Program-made: the position numbers and the translations under genes
The notes under the pieces: generated by a model
Databases searched by the model: none
What the model saw: the letters and a program-made list of their open reading frames with translations, nothing else
Told to the model about the DNA's origin: nothing
Origin: Pseudomonadota bacterium
GTDB lineage: Bacteria; Pseudomonadota; Alphaproteobacteria; Rhizobiales; Hyphomicrobiaceae
DNA: 5,420 nt
NCBI GenBank assembly: GCA_021812845.1
Contig: JAKAML010000122.1
Span: forward strand, 1-5,420
Reading direction: 5' to 3'
In this document: positions 1 through 5,420 of the stretch, one piece after another
How the letters are laid out: the number at the start of each line of letters is the position of its first letter
How positions within the stretch are numbered: the stretch's first letter is position 1

Positions 1-1078
<1,078 letters not shown>

Positions 1079-1224
1079 CGGATCGGGGGTTCCAACGCAG
1101 GGTGCAGCGCGAGCAACGAGTGATGGCGGGACGCCGCCCTCTACCTCGCAACGTGCTTGCGCGGCCAGGGCACAAGGCGTACCGAAGCAGGGTTGGATTT
1201 AGGACGGTACGGGCCGGAATTCCA

Positions 1225-1836
1225 GTGATCAAGACGTTCATCAGCTACGCCCGCGCCGATAGCGCGAGGACGCTCCGGCTGGCGCAGGAGCTCAGGAAGG
1301 CCGAGATCAGCGTCTGGATCGACCAACTCGACATCCCTCCCGGCGCCCGGTGGGACCGCGAGATCGAGGCGGCGTTGAAATCGCATCCGGGCTTCATCGT
1401 CTGCCTGAGCCCGGCCGCAGTGGACAGCGAGAACGTCCTCGACGAGGTGGCCTATGCGCTCGATCACAGGAAGACGGTGGTGCCGATCCTGATCTCGAGC
1501 TGCGACGTTCCGCTCCGGTTGCGGCGGCTGCAGACGATCGACCTCACGACGAACGAGGCGGCCGGGCTCGAGCGGCTCAAGGCACTCTTGAAGAGCGGCG
1601 TTTCGGTTGCCACCGCACCGGACCGGCCATCATCCCCTCCCGTTGAGGCATACAGGCCCGCTCCGGCGCAGGCCGCGGAACCATCTGGATCCAGTCAGGG
1701 TGGGACCGTTGTGCCGGCCGATGGGGACTTCGGACTTCCAGGCGTCGTCTACGAGTTCGGCATCTGGAGGATGAAGGCTCATCCGGTTGGAAAAAGTGGA
1801 TCAAGTTTTCTCAGCTTCTGGATCGCAGGCGGGTAA
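1225..1836 (+). CDS. TIR-domain protein (candidate NADase / defence effector)
   Basis: The first ~110 of 203 residues form a bacterial TIR domain: IKTFISYAR at the N-terminus (beta-A), VWIDQLDIPPGARWDREIEAAL (30-51, BB-loop and following helix region), FIVCLSP (58-63), then SENVLDEVAYAL (68-79) and TVVPILIS. Glu74, in DEVAYAL, sits where TIR NADases carry the catalytic glutamate, so NAD+ cleavage is plausible but inferred. A Pro/Ala/Ser-rich linker follows (about 131-165), then a short tail ending at TAA 1834-1836. The GTG start at 1225 was chosen because the TIR fold begins there, a GGAA lies 5 nt upstream, and the in-frame codons at 1123-1224 are rich in codons rare in neighbouring genes (cta, agg, gta, gga). 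An ATG at 1123 or a GTG at 1102 would add 34 or 41 Arg-rich residues. The frame stays open after the stop to 2190, so the gene may be truncated by a nonsense codon. It sits opposite to and between hslV-SMR and hslU. Confidence 0.8.
   Translation: MIKTFISYARADSARTLRLAQELRKAEISVWIDQLDIPPGARWDREIEAALKSHPGFIVCLSPAAVDSENVLDEVAYALDHRKTVVPILISSCDVPLRLRRLQTIDLTTNEAAGLERLKALLKSGVSVATAPDRPSSPPVEAYRPAPAQAAEPSGSSQGGTVVPADGDFGLPGVVYEFGIWRMKAHPVGKSGSSFLSFWIAGG
1769..1784. repeat. Small perfect hairpin near the 3' end of the TIR gene
   Basis: GGATGA (1769-1774) and TCATCC (1779-1784) are perfect inverted repeats around the loop AGGC. They are followed by an AT-rich run (ttggaaaaagtggatcaag, 1787-1805) unlike the GC-rich coding DNA before it. 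The look is that of a dispersed intergenic palindrome seen in alphaproteobacterial genomes, here inside the annotated TIR frame, where it would encode the terminal residues. It could also be a chance palindrome in coding DNA. Confidence 0.4.
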
Positions 1837-2193
1837 AAGGCTTTCGAAATAATTGCAGGCTCAACGGGAGGAGTTTGGTGGCTCCGCAGTGGATCGACGG
1901 AAATTATGATCGAGGCCAATGGAAGTCGTGGCAAACTTACGCCACTGAGTTTCCGGCCCTGGACCGACGTCAATGCTCCTCGTGCGACCGTAGCTAATGT
2001 TAGCAGGCGCTTTATTGATGACCAGAATGAACAGAAGTACACTACAGTTTCCGTCGACGATGGCAAACTCAGCATCGTTTTCGGAGAGCCGACATCGCGC
2101 ATCCAGGGCGAGGTGATCGAGATCGACGTGCAGAAGCCGGACATCTCGTTCACGACCTGCCCGCACTACGGCCGGAAGACGTTCAAGTTCTGA
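1837..2193 (+). pseudogene. In-frame continuation of the TIR gene, unknown C-terminal domain (or separate small gene from ATG 1906)
   Basis: After the TAA at 1834-1836 the same reading frame stays open for 118 codons to TGA 2191-2193. If the stop is a mutation, the original product would be about 322 residues: TIR domain, linker and this C-terminal part. If it is a separate gene, the only ATG near the front is 1906, giving 95 residues, with a weak GACGGA upstream. The last ~35 codons (from about 2086) have strong G/C in third positions and read QGEVIEIDVQKPDISF, then TCPHYGRKTFKF, which supports real coding on this strand and frame. The earlier part (1837-2070) has lower GC and weaker codon bias. 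The sequence alternates hydrophobic and polar residues as beta-strands do and has Trp pairs (GGVWWLRSG). It has no recognised family, signal peptide or membrane segment. It converges with the SMR gene, 7 nt apart. Pseudogene versus short CDS cannot be settled here. Confidence 0.45.
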
Positions 2194-2200
2194 TCGGCGC

Positions 2201-2542
2201 TCAGTCGGCCGACACGAGCTTCAGGCCGACGATCGAGCCGATCAGCAGCGTGAGCAGGACGAGCCGCAGCGTGGTCGCGGGCTCGTGGTGGAAGGCGATG
2301 CCGATGATCGCCGTGCCGGCGGCGCCGATGCCGGTCCACACGGCATACGCCGTGCCGATGGGGATCGCGGCGAGCGAGCGGTTGAGACAATAGAAGCTGA
2401 GGAAGCCGACCAGGAAGAACGCGACCGTGGGGCCGACGCGCGACAGGCTTTCCGTGTAGCGGTAAAGCGTCGTCGCCGTCACCTCGAGCGCGCCCGCGAC
2501 GAGGAGGAAGGTCCAGGCCGTCGCCGCGCTGCTCATCGCCAT
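2201..2542 (-). CDS. Small multidrug resistance (SMR) family transporter
   Basis: A 113-residue inner-membrane protein of the EmrE/Gdx (SugE) type; family members work as antiparallel dimers exchanging protons for quaternary ammonium compounds or guanidinium-like cations. Four hydrophobic helices are visible (about 8-27, 37-57, 63-85, 92-110). Glu20 in GALEV matches the essential membrane glutamate (Glu14 of EmrE), and TAYAVWTGIGAAGT (64-77) is the conserved third-helix motif with its Trp. The helix-1 sequence EVTATTL resembles EmrE/Qac-type members and lacks the Trp that Gdx proteins carry three residues after the Glu, while the TGIGA...GLKL half looks Gdx-like, so the substrate is not assigned. 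It starts 4 nt after the hslV stop, presumably co-transcribed with it. A second ATG at 2536, two codons in, is better spaced (10 nt) from GGTGAG (2552-2547) and may be the real start. Confidence 0.93.
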   Translation of the reverse strand: MAMSSAATAWTFLLVAGALEVTATTLYRYTESLSRVGPTVAFFLVGFLSFYCLNRSLAAIPIGTAYAVWTGIGAAGTAIIGIAFHHEPATTLRLVLLTLLIGSIVGLKLVSAD

Positions 2543-2546
2543 CGGC

Positions 2547-3113
2547 TCACCGGCCCGACGCCAGCGTCTCGACGACGAGACTGGTGTTCGTATAGACGCA
2601 GATCCCGGCGGCGATGCCCATGGCCTTGCGCGCGATCGCCTCGGCGTCGAGCGGCTGGTCGAGCAGCGCGCGGGCGGCGGCGAGCGCGTACATGCCGCCC
2701 GAGCCGATGCCCATGACGTGGTGCTCGGGCTCCAGCACGTCGCCGGTGCCGGTGAGAACGAGCGTGGTCTCGCGGTCGGCGACGATCATCATCGCCTCGA
2801 GCCGTCTCAGGTAGCGGTCCGTGCGCCAGTCCTTGGCGAGCTCGACCGCCGCGCGGCTCAACTGGTCGGGAAACTGCTCGAGCTTGGCCTCGAGCCGCTC
2901 GAACAGCGTGAAGGCGTCGGCGGTCGCGCCCGCGAAGCCGCCGATGACGTTGCCTTTGCCGAGCCGCCGCACCTTCCTGGCGTTCGACTTGATGACAGTC
3001 TGGCCGAGGCTCACCTGCCCGTCGCCCGCGATCACCACCTGCCCGCCCTTCCTGACGGTGAGAATGGTGGTCGCGTGCCAGCCTTGCGGCGCCGTATCGG
3101 TCGGGGTGCTCAT
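2547..3113 (-). CDS. hslV: HslV (ClpQ), peptidase subunit of the HslVU protease
   Basis: Threonine peptidase related to the proteasome beta subunit; twelve subunits form the double-ring chamber that degrades substrates unfolded by HslU. The product has 188 residues from the ATG at 3113. The nucleophile is expected to be Thr15 in WHATTILTV, freed by removing a 14-residue propeptide, a layout known from alphaproteobacterial HslV (E. coli has only Met before the Thr). With Thr15 as mature residue 1, Asp31 (GDGQVSLG) and Lys47 (ARKVRR) fall at the conserved mature positions 17 and 33. [10 protein letters not shown] (61-70), [10 protein letters not shown] (90-99), GIGSGG (135-140) and ICVYTN (171-176) are standard. 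An ATG at 3128 would add MDQRP; an in-frame TTG at 3200 lies upstream of the predicted promoter and is unlikely. The SMR gene follows directly, whereas hslU is displaced. hslV diverges from hisB. Confidence 0.97.
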   Translation of the reverse strand: MSTPTDTAPQGWHATTILTVRKGGQVVIAGDGQVSLGQTVIKSNARKVRRLGKGNVIGGFAGATADAFTLFERLEAKLEQFPDQLSRAAVELAKDWRTDRYLRRLEAMMIVADRETTLVLTGTGDVLEPEHHVMGIGSGGMYALAAARALLDQPLDAEAIARKAMGIAAGICVYTNTSLVVETLASGR

Positions 3114-3145
3114 CGGTCGTTGATCCATGGTGGCCGGTCGAGCGG

Positions 3146-3174
3146 AGATCGGACGGCCGGGAAGGAAAATCAAG
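3146..3174 (-). promoter_or_regulatory. Candidate sigma-32 (RpoH) heat-shock promoter of hslV
   Basis: Read on the minus strand, CTTGATT (3174-3168) is followed after a 14-nt spacer by TCCGATCT (3153-3146). Against the E. coli sigma-32 consensus CTTGAAA, N13-15, CCCCATnT, this matches 5 of 7 bases in the -35 element and 5 of 7 specified bases in the -10 element, with the right spacing. Transcription would begin near 3139, leaving a leader of about 25 nt before the ATG at 3113. hslVU is a classical heat-shock operon, which makes the match credible; transcription has not been shown here. Confidence 0.5.
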
Positions 3175-3309
3175 CCCGTTCGGCGGTCGGGCCCCTGCAA
3201 ACCGGGCGCGCGGCGGCGGCTGGCATCCCCCCGGCGGGTCTGATAGACCGATGAAAATCACGACGCGAACGTCCGGCCCTCCGCACCGCGCGGGCAGGCA
3301 CGCACATCC

Positions 3310-3316
3310 GAGAGGG
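3310..3316 (+). promoter_or_regulatory. Ribosome binding site that fixes the hisB TTG start
   Basis: GAGAGGG lies 5 nt before the TTG at 3322-3324. This purine-rich run, together with a product that begins at the expected place for the family, decides in favour of the TTG; the nearby ATG at 3251 is in another frame. Confidence 0.6.
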
Positions 3317-3321
3317 CGCCT

Positions 3322-3930
3322 TTGACCAAGCCAGCACCGAGACAGGCAAGGATCGCCAGGAAGACCAAGGAGACCGAGATCACCGCGAGCGTGAACCTCG
3401 ACGGGACCGGCGCCTACGACGTCAAGACCGGGATCGGCTTTCTCGATCACATGCTCGAGCAGCTCGCCCGCCACTCCCTGATCGACATCACGATCGAGGC
3501 CAGGGGCGACCTCCACATCGACTTCCACCACACCGCCGAGGACACCGGCATCGTGCTCGGCCAGGCTGTGGCCAAGGCGCTCGGCGACAAGGCCGGCATC
3601 ACGCGCTACGCCGATGTCGCCCTGCCCATGGACGAGACGCTGACCCGCGTCGCCGTCGACGTCTCGGGGCGGCCCTACCTGATCTGGAACGTGACGTTCT
3701 CGCGACCCAAGGTCGGCGAGATGGACACCGAGCTTTTTCGTGAGTGGTTCCAAGCGTTTGCGCAGAACGCCGGGATCACGCTGCACGTCGAGAACGTGTA
3801 CGGCGAGAACAACCATCACATCGCCGAGACCTGCTACAAGGGACTGGCACGGGCGTTGCGAGCCGCCGTCGAGCTCGATCCGCGCCAGGGGGCGCGGGTT
3901 CCGTCGACCAAGGGAACGCTGGCCGGATGA
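3322..3930 (+). CDS. hisB: Imidazoleglycerol-phosphate dehydratase
   Basis: Converts imidazoleglycerol phosphate to imidazole-acetol phosphate in histidine synthesis, as a Mn-dependent cytoplasmic 24-mer in known relatives. The 202-residue product is the monofunctional form, without the N-terminal phosphatase domain of the enterobacterial protein. The two metal-binding repeats are plain: [13 protein letters not shown] (40-52) with HHTAED (69-74), and NNHHIAE (163-169). [12 protein letters not shown] (95-106) and the terminal PSTKGTLAG are also typical. Translation starts at TTG 3322, supported by the GAGAGGG 5 nt upstream. The first ~18 residues are a basic extension before the core. The stop overlaps the next gene as ATGA (3927-3930), suggesting translational coupling. 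The gene diverges from hslV across about 208 nt; no clear housekeeping promoter could be picked out for the plus strand. Confidence 0.97.
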   Translation: MTKPAPRQARIARKTKETEITASVNLDGTGAYDVKTGIGFLDHMLEQLARHSLIDITIEARGDLHIDFHHTAEDTGIVLGQAVAKALGDKAGITRYADVALPMDETLTRVAVDVSGRPYLIWNVTFSRPKVGEMDTELFREWFQAFAQNAGITLHVENVYGENNHHIAETCYKGLARALRAAVELDPRQGARVPSTKGTLAG

Positions 3931-4526
3931 TCATTACCTTGTGGAGGATGAGGGGCGACCGCAACTTGACCGTCTACACCGTGCACGAGGAGCCGAAACC
4001 TGTGGCGGACCGCCTCGACCGGGCGGAGCGGCTGGCGTTCCTGCGTGACGGCTTCTCGTTCCCGGCGGCGCTGTGGGCGCCGGCATGGCTCGCGGCGCGC
4101 CGGCTCTGGCTGCCGCTCGCGCTCTATGCGGCGGTCGCGGGCGGGCTCGGCTACGGCCTCCATCTCGCCGGTTTCGGCGTCTCCGAGATCACGGTCCTCG
4201 TCGTGGCCGTGCACACCTTCGTCGGCTTCGAGGCCTATCAGCTCGAGCGCTGGGCTTACGAGCGCCGCGGCTTCACGCACGCCGGCACCGTCGCCGGCCG
4301 CAACAAGATCGAGTGCGAGCGCCGCTTCTTCGACACCTGGCTGCCGCGCCAGCCGGTGATCGCTGCCCCGGCGAAGGCTGCTTCCGGCCAGCCCGCGCCG
4401 GGGACGCTCCCGGCCGCTGCCGGCGACATGGCGCCCCGCGCCGCGCCGGACCGCCGAAGGCCCGACGACGCCGCGCCGTCGAAGCCGAAGCAGCCGTGGC
4501 GGTCGTTCCGTCGGACATCGGCCTGA
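3927..4526 (+). CDS. DUF2628 family membrane protein within the his operon
   Basis: A 199-residue protein of unknown function. The N-terminal part has the DUF2628 look: [10 protein letters not shown] (14-23), then [23 protein letters not shown] (33-55), two hydrophobic segments likely to span the membrane (about 61-83 and 86-105), and the conserved stretch after them, [19 protein letters not shown] with [14 protein letters not shown]. The last ~55 residues are a Pro/Ala/Arg-rich, probably disordered tail. The ATG at 3927 overlaps the hisB stop (ATGA) and has AAGGGA 11 nt upstream. Family members usually begin just before VYTVHEP, so a TTG at 3966, 10 nt after AGGGG (3951-3955), is a serious alternative start that would remove 13 residues. 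hisH begins 10 nt after its stop. A gene of this family between hisB and hisH recurs in some alphaproteobacteria, but no role in histidine synthesis is established. Confidence 0.85.
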   Translation: MIITLWRMRGDRNLTVYTVHEEPKPVADRLDRAERLAFLRDGFSFPAALWAPAWLAARRLWLPLALYAAVAGGLGYGLHLAGFGVSEITVLVVAVHTFVGFEAYQLERWAYERRGFTHAGTVAGRNKIECERRFFDTWLPRQPVIAAPAKAASGQPAPGTLPAAAGDMAPRAAPDRRRPDDAAPSKPKQPWRSFRRTSA

Positions 4527-4536
4527 GCCCCGTCCC

Positions 4537-5190
4537 ATGCAGCGCGTCGCGATCATCGACTACGGGTCGGGCAACCTCCATTCGGCCGCCAAGGCGTTCG
4601 AGCGCGCGAGCCGCGAGTCGGAAGCCTGCGCCGCGATCTCCGTCACCTCCGACCCCGCCGTGGTCGCCGCCGCCGACCGCGTCGTGCTGCCCGGCGTCGG
4701 CGCCTACGCCGACTGCAGGCAGGGTCTCCTCGCCGTGCCCGGAATGCAGGAGACGCTCGAGGACGTGGCGCGGCGCAAGGGTCGGCCGTTCCTCGGCATC
4801 TGCGTCGGGATGCAGCTCATGGCCGAGCGCGGGCTCGAGCACGGCGTGACCGAAGGGTTCGGCTGGATCGCCGGCGAAGTGCGGGCCATCGCGCCCGCGG
4901 ACAAGGCGCTCAAGATCCCGCACATGGGCTGGAACACGCTCGACGTCGTGACCCCCCACCCGCTCCTCGCCGGCATCCCGACCGGACCCGACGGCCTCCA
5001 CGCCTATTTCGTCCACTCCTACCACCTCGTTTCGTCCGACCGCGCGTCGGTCGTCGCCGAGACCGGCTACGGCGGCCCGGTCACCGCCATGGTCGGCCGT
5101 GACAACATCGCCGGCACCCAGTTCCACCCCGAGAAGAGTCAGACCCTCGGCCTCGCTTTGATCGCCAATTTCCTCGCCTGGAAGCCCTGA
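4537..5190 (+). CDS. hisH: Imidazole glycerol phosphate synthase, glutaminase subunit HisH
   Basis: Class I glutamine amidotransferase that hydrolyses glutamine and passes ammonia to HisF, which closes the imidazole ring and releases AICAR. The 217-residue product begins [13 protein letters not shown] (4-16). It has the oxyanion-strand motif [10 protein letters not shown] (51-60), the nucleophile Cys89 in GICVGMQ (87-93), PHMGWN (128-133) and FVHSYH (158-163), and the catalytic pair His197/Glu199 in QFHPEKS (195-201), so the triad is intact. Residues 24-32 (ASRESEACA) are slightly longer than in many homologues. No Shine-Dalgarno is evident before the ATG; with the DUF2628 stop only 10 nt away, translation probably depends on coupling or reinitiation. 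The partner hisF and the usually adjacent hisA are not in the window. Confidence 0.97.
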   Translation: MQRVAIIDYGSGNLHSAAKAFERASRESEACAAISVTSDPAVVAAADRVVLPGVGAYADCRQGLLAVPGMQETLEDVARRKGRPFLGICVGMQLMAERGLEHGVTEGFGWIAGEVRAIAPADKALKIPHMGWNTLDVVTPHPLLAGIPTGPDGLHAYFVHSYHLVSSDRASVVAETGYGGPVTAMVGRDNIAGTQFHPEKSQTLGLALIANFLAWKP

Positions 5191-5231
5191 CCGCGCGGGT
5201 GGCCGATCCGCCCGGGCCGCCGCAACGAGAA

Positions 5232-5261
5232 CGGCGCCGGCCCTGAGGGGGACCGGCGCCG
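5232..5261 (+). terminator. GC-rich hairpin after hisH, possible terminator or attenuator
   Basis: CGGCGCCGG (5232-5240) pairs perfectly with CCGGCGCCG (5253-5261), and the loop (CCCTGAGGGGGA) can add a CCC/GGG stem inside. It starts 41 nt after the hisH stop. There is no T-run after it, so it is not a standard intrinsic terminator; it could slow RNA polymerase, protect the 3' end of the mRNA, or end transcription with help from Rho. Confidence 0.45.
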
Positions 5262-5299
5262 CGACGCGACTGACCAACGCAGATTCCATTTGCGCCGTG

Positions 5300-5316
5300 A
5301 CCGGGCTCGACCCGGT
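5300..5316. repeat. Short palindrome resembling a dispersed alphaproteobacterial intergenic repeat
   Basis: ACCGGG-CTCGA-CCCGGT is a 6-bp inverted repeat with a 5-nt loop. Read through in the plus direction, the segment around it gives TGLDPVIR, close to the GLDPxIH-like peptides that come from translating abundant palindromic intergenic repeats in many alphaproteobacteria. Only one copy lies in this window, so the repeat nature is recalled from other genomes rather than seen here. Confidence 0.45.
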
Positions 5317-5332
5317 TATCCGGGACAGCGAC

Positions 5333-5378
5333 GACCGGTCTTGCCGGCACCACCCGCTGGCCGGCTCGGAGACCGGCC
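5333..5378. repeat. Imperfect inverted repeat able to form a cruciform
   Basis: GACCGGTC (5333-5340) and GACCGGCC (5371-5378) are inverted copies with one mismatch. Inside them GCCGGC (5343-5348) pairs with GCCGGC (5360-5365) around an 11-nt loop. It lies directly after the palindrome at 5300-5316, and the two may belong to one composite repeat element. Confidence 0.35.
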
Positions 5379-5420
5379 ATGCCATGGGGACGGTGTCTGG
5401 CGACAACGCGCCCGGTCGCG

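Larger units (their letters stand above)
5191..5420. other. Non-coding region after hisH with several palindromes
   Basis: No open frame here resembles a known protein. Two short frames start at ATG 5379 and ATG 5384 and run to the window end, but neither resembles HisA, the expected next gene. The region holds three inverted repeats, listed separately or under findings, and GC-rich sequence without a T-tract. A minus-strand frame running from 5406 back across hisH is judged a shadow. Confidence 0.6.

Noticed and set aside
1102..1224. N-terminal extension of the TIR protein from GTG 1102 or ATG 1123
   Set aside because: The codons here are unlike those of the TIR domain, the peptide is Arg-rich without homology that I recognise, and the TIR fold starts right at GTG 1225. 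Not fully excluded.
1878..1997. Plus-strand frame from GTG 1878 after GGGAGGAG, 39 codons, Trp-rich
   Set aside because: The ribosome-site match is good, but the frame is short, lies in a different frame from the biased codons at 2086-2193, and matches nothing known. It could be a frameshift remnant, so it is recorded only here.
1779..2166. Two overlapping minus-strand open frames of 124 and 101 codons
   Set aside because: The plus-strand frame ending at 2193 has the clear third-position bias in this region; these minus frames show no motifs or start signals.
3114..3200. Longer hslV start at TTG 3200
   Set aside because: It lies upstream of the likely sigma-32 promoter, lacks a ribosome site, and would give a propeptide of about 43 residues, much longer than usual.
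3237..3249. Small inverted repeat GGTCT-GAT-AGACC upstream of hisB
   Set aside because: Five base pairs with a 3-nt loop is too short to call an operator or attenuator without further support.
2533..3819. Minus-strand open frame of 428 codons spanning hslV and part of hisB
   Set aside because: It overlaps hslV in another frame and hisB on the other strand, both certain genes, and the translation is Arg/Gly/His-rich without domains.
4273..5406. Minus-strand open frame of 377 codons
   Set aside because: It is antisense to hisH and the DUF2628 gene. No conserved motif; the part beyond hisH translates the palindromic non-coding region.

Overview
This GC-rich window carries a divergent hslV / hisB arrangement with a DUF2628 membrane protein between hisB and hisH. 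That gene order, and an HslV with a short N-terminal propeptide, point to an alphaproteobacterium, probably of the Hyphomicrobiales/Rhodospirillales type. The assignment rests on gene order and protein features only; no database search was possible.

Left part (1-3113, mostly minus strand): the HslVU (ClpQY) heat-shock protease. hslV (2547-3113) starts from a divergent intergenic region that contains a good sigma-32-like promoter (3146-3174). A small multidrug resistance (SMR) transporter gene follows 4 nt after it (2201-2542). hslU (1-1078, its C-terminus cut by the window edge) lies about 1.1 kb further on, rather than next to hslV as in the classical operon. The space between is filled by plus-strand DNA: a gene encoding an N-terminal TIR domain with the likely NADase glutamate (1225-1836), then a continuation in the same reading frame, behind a single TAA, that encodes an unrecognised C-terminal segment (about 1837-2193). 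This stretch has clearly lower GC (about 52% for 1801-2100 by hand count) and looks like an acquired, possibly decaying, accessory (candidate defence) gene lodged in a housekeeping locus.

Right part (3322-5190, plus strand): a histidine biosynthesis operon. hisB (imidazoleglycerol-phosphate dehydratase, TTG start) overlaps the DUF2628 gene by ATGA, and hisH (glutaminase subunit of imidazole glycerol phosphate synthase) follows 10 nt later. The compact spacing suggests one transcript with translational coupling.

End (5191-5420): no recognisable gene. It holds a 9-bp GC-rich hairpin, a short palindrome like those of dispersed alphaproteobacterial intergenic repeats, and a larger imperfect inverted repeat. 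The expected next gene, hisA, is not seen within the 230 nt after hisH.

The most interesting point is the TIR gene with its interrupted C-terminal part between hslV-SMR and hslU. No RNA genes, CRISPR arrays, transposases or insertion sequence ends were seen.
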